This document shows, one piece after another, positions 43,267 to 56,900 of a DNA stretch of 64,000 bases. The notes beneath the pieces were generated by a model. The model had not been told where the DNA came from. It saw nothing but the letters and a program-made list of their open reading frames with translations, and did no database searches. Position numbers and translations under genes: made by a program. The stretch is from positions 186,001 through 250,000 of the forward strand of contig JBEWZL010000006.1 of the NCBI GenBank assembly GCA_045837725.1. The letters are read 5' to 3'. Within the stretch, counting starts at the first letter, position 1; each line of letters starts with the position of its first letter. Source of the DNA: Vermamoeba vermiformis. Its lineage: Eukaryota; Tubulinea; Echinamoebida.

Positions 43267-46200
43267 ATGAAGAGGAAGAGCGCTCCGTCAGTTATGTGGA
43301 AAGAGGTTCAAACCAAGATCCCTCGTCTTGAAGGCGACGACGGATTGAAGGGAGTGAACCATCTGGAGCGCTTTTCACTCAAAAAATTAGAAGAAATTGA
43401 AAAGCAAAGCGAGATTGATAAGGAAAATGAGGCACAGAATCACTCGGAAGAGGAAGAAAAAGAGACTGTAGAGAAGAATTATTTGATGAAGTCTGCTAAA
43501 TCCAGAGAAGTTTGCTTCGCTGTGACTTTTAAAACCACTAAAAATGCTCCTAAAAATAATGCGGACGGAAATGGTAAGTAACTATGCAAGTTTGGTTAAT
43601 ATCTATTTTCTGGAATTATTAATTCCAATAAATTCGTGGCTGGATGCGCGGTTAATTTTTATTTTTTAGGTCTGCTTGTTGTATATTATGAAAAATGCTT
43701 ATTGTTAAATATGGCTGGTAAAAATATTGGAGGTGCCGAGCTTACAAGAAGCGAGGTAAGTAGATCCTGCAAATTGAATCATTCATCCTACTCTTAAATT
43801 CCGCAATAATTTTTAAAATACTTTTCAATATGCATAGTTTACTAATATCATGCAATAGGTCGAAGGAAATTTTGATGACCACCACGAGTGCGATCAAGAA
43901 GTAAAAGTCAAAAACAAGCCCGTCTGGTTCTACCAAGGCAACACAATTAAGTTAGGAAACAAAGAAATCAAATTAAATTTCAAAGTCGACGCCGAAGAGT
44001 ATCGATCTGGCATGTTCTTCTTTATGGGATTCGAAGAAACACGCAAGAAAGTAGCCATTGCTGAAGCCGCAAAAATAACAAATAGACCGCACCTCGCAGC
44101 AGCCAGAAAACCAAAGGGTTTCACGCCACCGTTCAAAGACAAGGCCAGACAATTTTTGAACACAAAGCGTACCACCCCTTTGTGGCCAGTCAAACCCGGA
44201 TCCGTTATTCTGTTCGAGCCTCGCGATGTGTTTAGTGAAAAGTAAGTCCCTATAAGTACAACATATATCAGTATCAAGCGCTAATATGCATTTGTAGCAA
44301 AATTCATGTGGTCGTAGATCCAGATCTCGCAGCATTGCTTCGTCCTCATCAAGTTGACGGCGTTCGCTTCATGTTCGAATGTGTTATGGGTATTAAAGGA
44401 TTTAACGGCAAAGGATGCATTCTGGCCGATGATATGTAAGCTGCTTTTTGAAATAAGTTCGTGCCTAACACGCGTAATTGCAGGGGTCTTGGCAAGACTT
44501 TACAAGCGTTGACACTGATTTGGACCCTCATGAATCAAGGTCCAACTGGTCTACCTGCTGTCAAACGAGCTATTATTGTTTGCCCGACGAGTCTTGTCGG
44601 TGTAAGTAACGAGATCTAATCAGCATCGAGCAATCTCAGTTAACGTTTGACCTAGAACTGGTGTGCTGAAATTAAGAAATGGCTTGGGCCTACTGTGCTC
44701 AAAAACAGAGACTTTTACATCGATCCCATTCCTATGGGTGAAGCTGATAAGAAGAAAGTTTCTCTTGCCCTCGCAAAGTTCGGTTATTCCACGGACATCC
44801 GACACAACGTGCTGATTGTGTCGTACGATCAATTGCGTATTCACATCAACGAAGTGTTGAAGATTAAAGATATCGGTCAGTACATTAAAAACCCTACAAA
44901 AAGTCGTTCTAATCTCGCTGCGTAGATTTGGTTATTTGTGACGAAGGTCACAGATTGAAAAACAACAAGATTAAAACAGCCCAAGCTATTGCACAGCTAT
45001 CAACACCCCGACGAATCATTCTGTCGGGTACGCCCATTCAGAACGATTTGGAAGAGTTTTACGCCATGGTCAGCTTCGTGAACCCTGTTGTCTTTGGTAG
45101 CGAGAATATGTTCAAGACAGTCTATGCTGAGCCTATTCTCAACATGCGTGAGCCTGACGCGTCCGATGAAATTCAACGTATTGGTCGATTGAGATGCCAG
45201 AACTTGGCTCGATTGACAGCGCAGTTCATTTTGCGACGTACGTCCAACGTCAACAAGAAGTACTTGCCACCTAAAGGTACGTCATAGACCCCTTTCTCGC
45301 CGTATTCAGACGTTTCTAATATAATCTTGTAGTCGATCACATCGTCTTTTGTGGCTTGACACCACTTCAAAAGACAATGTATAAAATGGTTGCTGACAAA
45401 GTCAAACTGAAAGCTGGTGCCGAGACTGAAGGCCGACAAGACACGTTTGCTGTTATCACCGATTTAAAGAAGATTTGCAACGATCCTAAGTTGCTTTACG
45501 AGAAGTACTCTGCTGAAGGCAAGTTCGATTTTGGTGCAGACTTCAAGCCTAAAGAGTGCCAGCCTGAGTTCTCGAGCAAGATGGAGTTTGTTGATAATCT
45601 GCTGAAACAACTCAAAATCAAGCGAGAACGTATCGTCATTGTTTCTAACTACACGGAGGTAAGTCCAATCGGTATAATAATAATTTTTGCACGTGCTGAT
45701 GTACTGGTAGACGCTGGGTCTGTTAGGCGATCTGTGCAAGCGACGAGGCTATGGTTTCTTCCAACTCGACGGTCGCTTGAACTCCAGCAAGCGCCAAACG
45801 TTGGTCGATCAATTCAACAATCCTGCTCGTCCTGAATGTACGTACTCTACACCTCTGACTATATTAGTCCATATAAGCATGGCATTAATTCTTTCTTAGT
45901 CGTGTTCTTGCTGTCCTCGAAGGCAGGAGGTTGCGGTCTGAACTTGGTCGGAGCAAATCATTTGATCTTGTTTGATCCCGATTGGAACCCTGCCAACGAC
46001 TTGCAAGCTATGGCTCGTGTCTGGCGTCCTGGTCAACAAAAGATGGTCTATTTGTATCGATTGTTGGCTACAGGCACTATTGAAGAGAAGATTTGGCAAC
46101 GACAGATCAAGAAGATGTCACTGTCAAAACAGATCGTCGAAGGAGAGGTGTCCGCTGAGGACGGTGAGTCAGACACGAAGCAGAACTTCACTTTGAGCGA

Positions 46201-46555
46201 GTTGCGTGATTTGTTCACGTACCGCGAGGACACCAAGTCTGACACGCACGACTTGTTGAACTGTCGCTGCGCTGGTGCCTACACCAAGATCCCGTTGCAC
46301 AAGCGTCAAGCTGCAGTCGGTGTTGACGAGCTGTCGACATGGGAACACCACGTATCAGTGTCCACGCTGAAGCAGTCTGAAGTACTGCAACTCTCGGCAC
46401 CGTCACACGTGACATTTGTGTTTGCAAAGGCATCAGATCCCGCCAAAGAAGAAGTCGCTGAAGAGGTTGAAAAGGTCGAGATCCAGTTTGAAGTCGAAGA
46501 AGAGACCTTTGGCGACGGAGAGAAAGAGAAGGAGGCAATGGACGAAGACGATTAA
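43267..46555 (+). CDS. RAD54B: RAD54B/Rdh54-like SNF2 DNA translocase
   Basis: About ten exons starting at ATG 43267. The N-terminal roughly 250 residues carry a RAD54B-type module ([33 protein letters not shown]). A complete SNF2 helicase core follows: motif [18 protein letters not shown], motif [14 protein letters not shown] (DEGH as in Rad54), motif [16 protein letters not shown], then [33 protein letters not shown] and [12 protein letters not shown]-terminal region with HDLLNCRC resembles the Rad54 Cys-rich end. The acidic tail after it is longer than usual. Rad54-group proteins remodel Rad51-DNA filaments in homologous recombination. The stop is at 46553-46555. Confidence 0.93.
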
Positions 46556-46677
46556 CAAAATAGAGCTTAAGCTATTGTCGTATCTTTCTTAATTTGTAAA
46601 TGTTTTGCACGTGTCCATAAAATCAATTCACCCATAATTTTCGCGCACTTTTATTAATCAATTGATCGTGAACCACA

Positions 46678-46692
46678 ATGAAATCGCTGTGA
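46678..46692 (+). promoter_or_regulatory. Four-codon upstream ORF whose stop overlaps the main start
   Basis: ATGAAATCGCTGTGA encodes Met-Lys-Ser-Leu and ends in TGATG, sharing one base with the main ATG at 46692. If both are in the mRNA leader, translation of the main frame would need leaky scanning or reinitiation. Confidence 0.45.
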
Positions 46693-49046
46693 TGTCACAG
46701 TCAAAATCAAGTAATAATAACGCTAAACCCAAGCGGGTTCGGTGGTACTTCAAGTTACATCTGCGATCGGAGCCTCACGAGCACGTTTTCTTTGGCGAGC
46801 CTACAACGCACGCTACGGCACCATATTTACTCTCAAATAATTCAAAAGGTCAAGATATTGAGCTTGATCCATTTCAAGACGTCGATGAAGAGTCAGGCTG
46901 GTGGTTTTTACTGGCTACATCCAACGAAAATTTGAATTACCGACTGCAAAGTGCTTCAGAACAAGGTCATCGACGCGCAAATACACCACGTAATTTTCCA
47001 GTCAAAGGACAATTATCATTATCGCTCTACTATGAAATAGCCGCGAGATCAACAAACGGTCAATTAGCAGAAAATAAAATCAAAAAATCAGAGAGTAATT
47101 CTAACGAAGCAAACGACGAAGACGATGAAAGAGAAGACGAGGAAAATAGCAAAGAAAGTGAAAGCGAAATTATTGGCAACGCGGAAGAGATCGGACAGAT
47201 TAGCGACAAGAGGCTGACTGGAGAAAGCGCAGAAGAGATATTAGACACCAAAGATATGTTTACAGCTTATCAACTCCCTTTAGAAGATTATTCGATCACA
47301 CTAGATCCGGATCTCGCTGAGACAGCGTCACCACCCAAATCCAAAAAGCGACCGACACGCACTTGTCAAGTAGAATTCACTCGACAAAAGAAAGGTCTTT
47401 GCGGCGTATTTCACGTTGATTTTCAACGATCAGAAGGCAAAACAGACCATTGTGTGGCCTTGTTTGATAATGACACTATCGTTGCCGTGCGATTATTCGT
47501 GCCAATGGGTAATATAATATTATGCCACTATTGTCCTAAGTACAGGTGATCTGATATTGTTCGGTATTCAGCGTATTTGCCTGAAGAATTCAAGAAGGAA
47601 AACGAGAGCGAACTCGCGAAAAAGCAAACGAGAAAAATCAAGTTTTTGGAAGAAGATAAACTCGTCGAGGTTCATTTTATTAATAACAAGTAAGTCATAT
47701 AACAATCGAAATTAGACCGATATCAACATTGGTATTGTCAGACTGGCACCAGCGTATCATATGAGCCAAGATGGCATTGTCGATGAAAAAGTGCAAGAAG
47801 TTATTGAGCCTGAAAGAATGACCGTGCCCGAGTTGAAGGTAATACTACCAATAATATTTATACATAGACTTACTTATCAATCGAATCGTACTAGGAATCA
47901 TTAAAGGAGCGCAATTTATCGACTGAAGGTGTGAAAAAAGATCTCGTTAAGAGATTGACCGCCGCACTAAACATTGGCACGTGTTTCAAAACTGAAGAGG
48001 AATCAAAGCCCGAAGAAACGAACGGCAAGAAGGGCAGTAAAAAGAAGACTGTTAAAGTTACGAAAAAGAAGGCCAAAAAAGCTGTCGAGAAGTTGGATGC
48101 GATTGCCGAAGAACAAGATGAAGAGAACGAAGAGACTGAAAGTGCTACGAATAAAATTGAAAAAGAAGACGAAAAAGAAGAGAAAGAGATCGAAGTTAAA
48201 GAAGAGAAAAAGTCAGAAAGTAAGCCAAAACCGAAAGGCAAGAAAAAAGCTACCAAGAAGAAAGGCAAGGCGAAGAAAAAAGTTGAAGAGAAGCAAGAAA
48301 GTGCCGATGATACGGACAAAAACGAGTCGTCAGGATCACAAGAAGATATTATGGGCAGTCCTATCTTCCCTAGCGCACTTTACAACGACGAAAAGATGAC
48401 AGATGTGCAACAAAAGTTATCCGACTCAGCTACTGAAGCCAAGATCGAAGTCACCGAGCCTCCTGCAACAAAGAAATCAACTGCCAAAAAAGGAAAGTCG
48501 CCAAAAAAGTCCCCAGCAAAGAAGGCAGCTAAGACCAGCGATGCCACGGAGGCCTCACCAGAAACTGAAGGTGACAGTAGCGGAGTTAGTCAAGGCTCAT
48601 CTCAAGGCTCATCTCAAGGCTCTAATGGAGATAAATCTAATGCTTCTTCTTCGCCTGAAGAGCCGAAAATTTCAACGCCAAAACGACCATCTAAAAATGG
48701 CCGTGGGAAGAAATCTCCGAGCAAGTCGAAAGTCACGGATGAAACCGAGCAAAATGTTGATAAAATGGAAGTTGAAGAGAAAAATGAAGAGGTGAATAAT
48801 GAAGCTATAATATCGAGCCAAAACAGCGATAAAAATAGTTCGCAAGAGATCGCATCCAGCTCTCCGAAGAAAAAAGGACAAAAACGAAAGCGAGAAGAGA
48901 CCGAGACAACCAACGATAGCAATGTACCAATAGAAAATAACGGCAGTGAAGACCAAGAGCCACAACCAAAGCGAAGAAGATTGAGCCGTAGCAAAGATGA
49001 AGTTTTGCCACCAACGCTACCGCAGTCTCTTACGCAAAGCTTGTAG
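46692..49046 (+). CDS. SAP-motif, lysine/acid-rich nuclear protein
   Basis: Four exons; ATG 46692 is the first in frame after an upstream TTG-led extension. The N-terminal region (KPKRVRWYFKLHLRSEPHEH, SGWWFLLATSNENLNYRL) and a second block (CQVEFTRQKKGLCGVFHVDF) look folded but unrecognised. Exons 3 and 4 make a SAP motif (RMTVPELKESLKERNLSTEG, then VKKDLVKRL). The remaining roughly 350 residues are low-complexity Lys/Glu/Ser with many KKK clusters, a short tandem repeat (GVSQGSSQGSSQGSNG) and RKRE- and KRRR-type nuclear signals. A chromatin-associated scaffold is inferred. It is co-oriented with RAD54B 137 bp upstream. Confidence 0.75.
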
Positions 49047-49194
49047 ATTTGTAAATACAGCTTCAAAATTTAGATAGTTTCCGATACTACGAGATATTAT
49101 TAACGATTTTGGCGGATGATCCAAATATGGTAAGCCGTTTTCAACGAACAGCAAACAAAATCTATTTGATTCTTTTTTTTCTAAATTTTGAATC

Positions 49195-52100
49195 ATGGCT
49201 CAATACCTAATATCCATATTATTTGTATTATTATTTCGAGATGCTGTTAGTATTTCTATAACTTACCAGCCGTTCGTGGATGCGATCACGTACTCCCACG
49301 CAAGAATTTTATGGCAAACCGATGTGGCTTCATCTACGTACATAAAATACGGCACATCATCTGGTAATCTTGATCAGACATTTAATCAGCGGTACACCAA
49401 TTCGGAAATAGTACACCAATTGTAAGTAGAATTACAATTTGATTTTAAATTAATTTTAAATTTAGCTTCCTTTCTGGCCTTGCCCCGAGTACGACGTATT
49501 ATTTTCAAGCATGCAGTGATAGCGGGGGTACAGCCTGCAGCAACGAAGCCTCTTTCACAACGTTGAGCCTTCCTGAAACGCCTGATCCGGTGGCTCCGAA
49601 GGAATTTGATACGCCTGTGCCTGTACAAGACGGCGAAAGTCTTTATGTAAGTATTGATTGGTCCACTAAATTTTTTTAACCGAAAAAAAGGTTGGAGAGG
49701 ATTGTAACGATCCGGAAACTGGCTTGCAAGCCTTAATTAACAAAGCCAAGTGGGGCGATACGATCTATATTCCTACGGACGTATTGTGCTCTGGAGCTTT
49801 TGAGTATCCTGCTAAAGGTAACAACTGATCCGCTCATCTTTAACTAACAACTTGTAGATCCCGACACTGCGGACCCACACCGTTGGATCGTGATAAGAAG
49901 TACCGCTAGTGACGATAAGTTACCTCCTCCTGGTGTTCGATACAATCCTGAGCTTTGGTCTGATTCACTTGCCACTATCCAGTTGAGCTCCGCCAACATG
50001 ATGCCTTCTCAAGGTGAAAAAATTACTGGAACCCCTTGCAACGAATACATCGGATATTATTGGATGTCTACTGCCGATATTCAAGACTCTTTTACTTCGT
50101 TTCCAGTTCGCAGATGCGGATTCTCAAATGAACGAAAGTACACTGTTACAGGAGCTACTTTTGCATCTGACTTGATAACGATTACTGTTGCTGAGGACCA
50201 TAATATTCAGCAAGGTCAAAGAGCATACGTTGACGGTATTGGGGTAAGCTTCGTCTAAAAATTTTATCACAAAAGTAAAATTTCCTTTTTAGGGCATTAA
50301 CTTCTATGGCGTGTTCGAAGTCCAAAGCGTCTCATCGAATTCTATAACGTTTTACAAAGGAGGCTTGGAGGGAACTTACACTGGCGGAGGTAACACTAGT
50401 TCAATTTTTTTACTAATTTCTGACCAATCATGTTCGTGTAGGATTTATTCAGATGGTCGATTGGTTACCAGTCCCGTATACTAATGGTACTATGAGACCG
50501 ACGGGTAGTTGCAATGAAGGCGATTGGTACATGAACTCGGTCTCTGGGAACGTATATTTGTGCTCCAAAAGTGTCATGGGCGAAGGTACCAGCTGGAGTT
50601 TCATGACTTTTTCTGCCGCAGGTTCTTCAGCTGGCATTGCAGCCGCTCTGAATATGAAACCGAACGCCCATCATTTGTACGTCTATGGTTTGCGATTGAC
50701 AGTCTTGATCCCTGAGCCACTCAAAGAATACGCTATTGGCACTCCTTCATTCACCGCGTACCCACTAGGTGCCACGTACACTAACATCCTCTATTCAAAT
50801 CCTTCAAACCATCACATTGTGATTGACAGGTGCGAGGTCAACGGTCAAATTGGTCGAGCGCGCATTGCTTATGGCGCTGTCTTTGATGGCCAGTACATGG
50901 CACTGACGAACAGTTACTTCCACGGCATTGGCTACTGGCAAAATATTTCTTATTGGGGTGGACCAGCATCGAACGGAATAATCTTTTTCTCAGGCACCGG
51001 ACCTGGCAAGATTTACAACAATGTGATGGAGATCTACGGCTTGTCATTGTTCTTCTCTGACGACGGTAGCTCTTGCATCAAGCTCCCCGGAGATTATGTC
51101 ATTGATCGAAACTATTTCTTGCGAGACGATAAGTACCGATACGGATCTGACACTTTCTTGGGCCTTGGTTACGCTCAGCGACAACTCGGCGAACATAAAG
51201 TTGGTACGTATAATACTAAAATATAGTTGATAGTACGGTGCTAATATTGCATTGCAGGAAAAAGAATTCGATGGAGCGGCAACAGGTTTGAAAATAACTG
51301 GGTCGAAGATGTGCTTAACGGCGCTGCCATGGCACTGACCCCTCGCCCTGGCAGTGGTCTGTGGTACAAAAAAATTGAAGCTGGAAAGCTATATCCGTTA
51401 TCTCCTGTTACGTCTTGGTCCATGGAAGCTGGTGACATTATTTTGATCAACCCGTCAAAGGAAGACCGACTATTGGCAACTGTTGTTTCGGTCGACGCTG
51501 ATTATCTCTATTTGGATTCAAGCATCAACTACACTCCTGATCCGTTTGATCGCTTCTGGTGCATGACGAGCGATTCAAACGCGTTGCAGGATATTTTAGT
51601 CGAAGGAAATTATTTCTACAATTCTCCGGCAGGTAAGTGAAGAACACAAAAGCCAATACGCAAGGGAAAATATTAATACATTACTTTTATTCGCAGGTAT
51701 TTTTTCAATTGGTCACACGGAAGCAACGGCGATGACATGGCCGCTAAGCCGTGTTAAAATCGCGAACAATTTGTTCCACAATATGAACACTCAACGTGGT
51801 GGTTATGGTTTGAGGAGTGGTGGAGACTATTTGTATTACACGACATTAGGTCCCGAAGACCAAACATGGGAACATAACACCGTCGTCCAACTCAACAGCG
51901 AAACTAGAATGAAGCCGTTGACATTTGATTCTGACGGATATTTGGGTAAAACGTTGCCAGGAAATCGATTTGGTTTCAAAAACAACGTTGTGTTCTTCCC
52001 TCCTGACGAGCTCATGATTCGTGGTACGAGCGGGGTTGATGGGAAATACTGGGGTACTGCTTCACTGAACACGATGTTCACTGAATGGGACGCCTCGAAG

Positions 52101-52637
52101 ACGTTGGTGATTGGTAAAGAGGCTCAAAGTGACTACCCTGACACGCTCTTATGGACTTTGAATTACACGGACGTGTTCGCTGACGCAGAAAACGGCGACT
52201 TTTCACTGAAAGCTGGCAGCCCGTATAAGAATGCGGCCACGGATGGCACGGATATTGGTTATAATAAGGAGAGATATGAATCTCTTCAAGGCTTCGTGAA
52301 GGACGTCAAGTCATCGGTGTCTGGATCCACAGTGACTATCACTTTCAACGCTCCTGATAACCAGCCGTGCCATATTGATATCTTCCAAAATGGTCAATTC
52401 GTGACTCGTGTGATTAATACCAGCAATCAGCGCAGTCAGTCAGTATCAAAAGAGTTGGCAAATGGAGACTACGAGTACTACGTGCTCTGTGCCGTATATC
52501 AACCTGGACCTAATGCGTTTACTATCAACAATCCAAACGCACCAGGAAGTGCTTCTGTTGGTAGCTCTTTGAATTCTTTGAGCGTTAGTTTGTTGAGTAT
52601 TTTGGTCTTCACCTTTGAATTCCTATTCATCCACTAA
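49195..52637 (+). CDS. Secreted Fn3-like plus right-handed beta-helix surface protein, likely GPI-anchored
   Basis: About eight exons. ATG 49195 gives a signal peptide (MAQYLISILFVLLFRDAVS). A purple-acid-phosphatase/Fn3-like N-terminal sandwich follows (ARILWQTDVASSTYIKYGTS, FLSGLAPSTTYYF). A long parallel beta-helix comes next (HHIVIDRCEVNGQIG, GQYMALTNSYFHGIGYWQN, DILVEGNYFYNSPAG, SRVKIANNLFHNM). A second Fn3-like unit (SGSTVTITFNAPDNQPCHID) and a Ser/Leu-rich hydrophobic tail (SLLSILVFTFEFLF) fit GPI attachment. Beta-helix proteins often bind or cut polysaccharide; no catalytic site is assigned. It recalls the beta-helix part of the G8 protein at 8.8-13.6 kb but is a different family. Confidence 0.82.
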
Positions 52638-52842
52638 GAGGAAAGAATGAAAGTTAACTGACTCGTTCTTCTGCATTAGAAAGTATCACTATTAGTATAG
52701 TTGTGTTAAAGAATAGCGCGACATTAATAAATTGAACATTCGTTGATGAAATTCTTTGAAAGAATAAGGGACAAATAAAAGTTATGTCCCTAACACGGCG
52801 TATTTATTATCAAATAGCAAAGAAGCTAAACATCACATAGCA

Positions 52843-53481
52843 ATGGATTCCCTAACCAGACAAATTCAGCAACGGAAGAGGCTCGCCGCGCCAACACCAG
52901 ATCCAATTCGGTTCGCAGTCTCGGTCCTGAACAATGCATGGGCGTTAAAGAAGTGGCAGGTTAAAATGCAGGTCTCTATGAAAAGCTACATTCAGAAGGT
53001 ATTGGGCAGCATATCACAGATTTTCAACGCCGGAGCCAAACTGTTAGCGGATTCAAATCATCCGCGGATGCACCGCTTAATGAAGAAATTGGTGTCAGAA
53101 AAGGATAGATGTGATTTGGCTCTCAAGTAAGTCGAATGATAGCGGTGATTTTATTGTGAATTAAGAGAATTTCCACCAACACGGCGGTTTGGATCAAAAT
53201 TTTTTCAATTCTTTCAATTGTGATTCGCACGTGACTTACAATGATTCATATCTAGACGAAGAAAGGAACAAATGGACAGTTTGATAACGCAAGTGATGAG
53301 GTGCTCGGGGAATAATTCAATTCTTAAACAAAAAGTGCTGGATCTTCTGCAAGTTATGCGCCGTCCAGCTTTGCCCGACCTAGGCTTTATTTACCGAGCG
53401 GTTGGCAGAAAAATACCAGGAAATAAGATGCGTACAAAGTTGCCTTTTCGTATCAAAGACGATAACAATTCAATGCAATAA
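52843..53481 (+). CDS. Small hypothetical helical protein
   Basis: Two exons, 52843 to about 53128 and about 53256-53481, join in frame to about 170 residues. The N-terminal part is basic and helical (AVSVLNNAWALKKWQVKMQV). The C-terminal part ends RRPALPDLGFIYRAVGRKIP followed by a basic tail. No family recognised, and no signal peptide or membrane segment. Confidence 0.6.
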
Positions 53482-53985
53482 AAAGAACGCTTGCTTAACT
53501 ATAATACTTATACTTATTACGGAGAATACCCCTTAGCAATTATTATAGTGTTGGAAATAAGACTGCTTTCGCGAGATAGCGGATCCTGGGTCAGATTTAA
53601 CTTCGAAGTTAAAAATGCAACAATAAATTCAATATTTTCTATCAATACTGCGGCAATAATTGTACCATTTTTTTCGTAAATAAATACAATTTTTAATATG
53701 TAAATCGTTACTAACCATCGATCGGCAGTTTCACATCAAAGCTGTCCCCCAGCAATACTTCTTATTCTGAACCAATATGAATATATGTATAAGTAATTAT
53801 ATAATATTAGTTTTTCATTAGTGGCAGTGTGCGGTGTTTGCGTCAAACAATGGCCGTAAAACGGCTCGAGCTAGAAATTTGTTTGTTGCTCTCTTTTGCC
53901 CAGCTGTCCACAATAGGCACAATTGAACAATATTGTATATTTTATTTATTTATTTATTATTGGGTCTAACGAGCTAAACTGAATC
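53482..53985. other. Intergenic region
   Basis: 504 bp. A short TTTA tandem run lies at about 53938-53959, just before the next start codon. No gene or RNA recognised. Confidence 0.5.
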
Positions 53986-56900
53986 ATGGAAGCCAATATC
54001 CCTTCAGATCTTGAGGTAGCCGCCCTGTTTTTTGTTTTTTTAAATATGATTATAAATAACAAATACAGACATTAGAAATTGCTTAACAATAATGGTTATA
54101 TTTACCTAGCCGATGCATCCGGTTCAATTTCGAAAAAAGTTTAAATTTTTGCTGCAATAGATATTAAAATAATAAATTATAATATATTAGGATAAATTGG
54201 TCGTCTATGTACATGATTTGCCAGCTTCAATTACAGAAGAGCGCGTTAGAGAAATATTTTCAAATTCTGGCACGATCGCGCGACTTGAATTAAGGAGGTA
54301 AGGGCTTAAAAATATACTAATCATATAAATAAGTATTAACAGCGTATTACTATATTTACTCATGTTATTGTGAATATTCGGCTGACAGATCAATTTTTTT
54401 TAAGTGACGAGAGTTCGATCGACAAGAAAATAGCAGTTATTCATTTTTCATCAGCCCGAGGAGTTCATGCAGCACTATTAATGACCCGAGACCCGAATAA
54501 TTATGATTTGGCGTTTTCTGTAAGCAAACAATTACGCAATGGTGTCAGCCCGAACAAACCCACATCCGTTCCCACGTTGAAATTGCCGGCAATGAGGCAC
54601 AAACGACGATTAGTAAGTAAAATATATGAATATACTCGTTAATTACGTAATTTATAATATTACGCGATATCTAAAGTAAACTAAAGAAATTTCGGATCGG
54701 GTTAAAATTTATTTTTGTAATGTTCCCTTCGTAATTACTATAATACTCATATTTATGTACTATTATAGACATGTATTAATATATTATCTAGTCTCAAGGA
54801 GATGTTATGTTTGAAGTTCGTACTGTCTACTCAAACATCGAAAAAGTTATGGACTTGATAACAGTGCATACTTTGCTGGAATTTTTAACCAAAAATGGAT
54901 ATGCTTGCGATGAAGATCAAGTGCGCGAGATATTTTTGGAAAGTTTTAAACCGAAGAACTCACGCGGTATGTTTTGGATCAACAGATCTTTTTACGCACA
55001 ACCGGATCTCCATTTCATCAGGTTATGCTATCAGCACGATGAATTTTAATATTAAAACTTTCATCATAATTAGTAGATAATATGCTGATTTGATACCGAC
55101 AAAATAATCGATCTGCATCCGCTAAACTTTTTATCCGCAGGTGTGACTTACGATGAGTTTGTGACCGGATTTGTATCATATATCAAAGCAGGTGCGTAGC
55201 ATAATATACTATTACTCTAAATAACTAACCATGCCATTAGTTCAAAAACTACCGTTGCGTAAAGATCGACAACGAAAACGAACTTTGTCACGACAAAAAT
55301 CTCTTCGTGAAGAATTGCAGGAGCAAAAAAATGTAAGTCTAGTTAATAATATCACAAATATTATATTATTAGAGGCGTATTATAAGTTCGATTTTGCCAA
55401 AGTAAGATGGATCTGATCTGTTTCTGTAGTTGCAAGAGCAGCTTGAAAAAAGAGCGAGTTTTCAGAAGTTAGTGTCACTATTAGGAGCCGATGAACAAGT
55501 GACAAGTGAATTCGAGACAATTTTATCAGCACGACGCCCAAAATCGCCACAGGCACCAGCGATGCTGACTTTGACTGATTCAAGCGAAGATTTCATGCTT
55601 TCGGTGTCACGTGATTTTAATACACCTGATACACCGACCTCAGCGAGCGATGAATTCAGACGATCGAAGATTACTGTCCGGACTTACGATGAACCAAAGG
55701 AGCCTGAGTACAGCGAAGACGAAATTCCGCAAACAGCCGTCGTTCATGAACGAGCAGAAGAAGCTAAAAACACTGTTAATGATAGTAACAATAATCTTGC
55801 GGACAATGAACCGAGTTATTTGGCCCCGACTGCGGTCAAAGTCAAGGGCATTGAACCCATCAACACCGATGTGCCATCACCATATTTGGGCATCAAGTCA
55901 TCGGATAGTGCTACAAATCTGTTGCCAGGCAGTCCTAGCCCCACTAACATGCCACCGTACTTCAACTTTGATGACTACGTTAGCCGTGATGAGTTGAAGT
56001 TGATTGAAGAGGCGATTATGACGCTAAGACAGGACACTAAGCTCAATTTGGTTAAAGTGCGAAAAGCACTCGTGAAACATAACCTGCGCAACGAAGAGTT
56101 TGAAAAGTCATTGAAAGAGTTGAGAAATATTCTTGACGAGCAGCGGAATAATTCGAAAGAGACAGCTGACACTTTAGAAAAAGAATTCACTGAATTATGG
56201 CAATCTGTGGATATCCATTTGAAAGAGTTCAAAGTCGATTTGTTCAGCGAAGCTTCACGACAAATCGAAGAAAAATCACAAGAAAACTTTCACGCAAATG
56301 CGGAACAAATTGATTCACTGAACGAGCAAATCAAAGAATTGAAAGCTCAAATCAATAGGTAAGTTTTGTTTTCACTGAACTATTCATTCGTGAAAATATA
56401 CTAACGGTGTTTTTTCGTAGTTTCGATGTTCATCAATTGAAGCAAGACTTATTCGCTGAATTTAGCGAAAGAATTTTTTCGAAAGAAAATGAAAGTAACG
56501 CAATTGAAGAGTTAAAGAATGAGCTCGAATTGTTGCGCGAAGAAAACAAGTCTTTTAAAGACCAACTTGCGACGAATTCTTTGAGTGCCAATGAAACGAT
56601 TGAAGAGTTACGCAATGAGATTGAAAAGTTGAAACAACAAAACAAATCAGCGGTGGATGAGCAGCAAGAAAAAAACAACAAATTGTTTTGGGAAGTCGAA
56701 GAATTGCACAAAACAATGAATATTCTAACAAACGAAAACGAACAACTCAAGGGACAAATCAACACATCAATCCAACAAACCAAACAAGAAGTTTCACAAA
56801 TCAAATCAACAGATCAAACTTCGGAGTTGGAAAATCTCCGAACAGCGATCACACAATTGAAGCAAGAGAATAGCACCGCACAAGAGGAAAACAAAAAGAT

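Noticed and set aside
48614-49066. Minus-strand 150-codon frame opposite the SAP/lysine-rich gene
   Set aside because: Mirror of Lys/Glu/Ser-rich codons, giving a Phe/Ser/Leu-rich artefact.
53938-53959. TTTA tandem run as a possible regulatory repeat
   Set aside because: A short microsatellite of a kind expected in A/T-rich intergenic DNA.
55231-55260. ATG in good context as start of a separate coiled-coil gene
   Set aside because: The preceding exon joins in frame through a short intron with a CTAAC branch point and TTAG acceptor, so one continuous gene is simpler; kept only as an alternative transcript.
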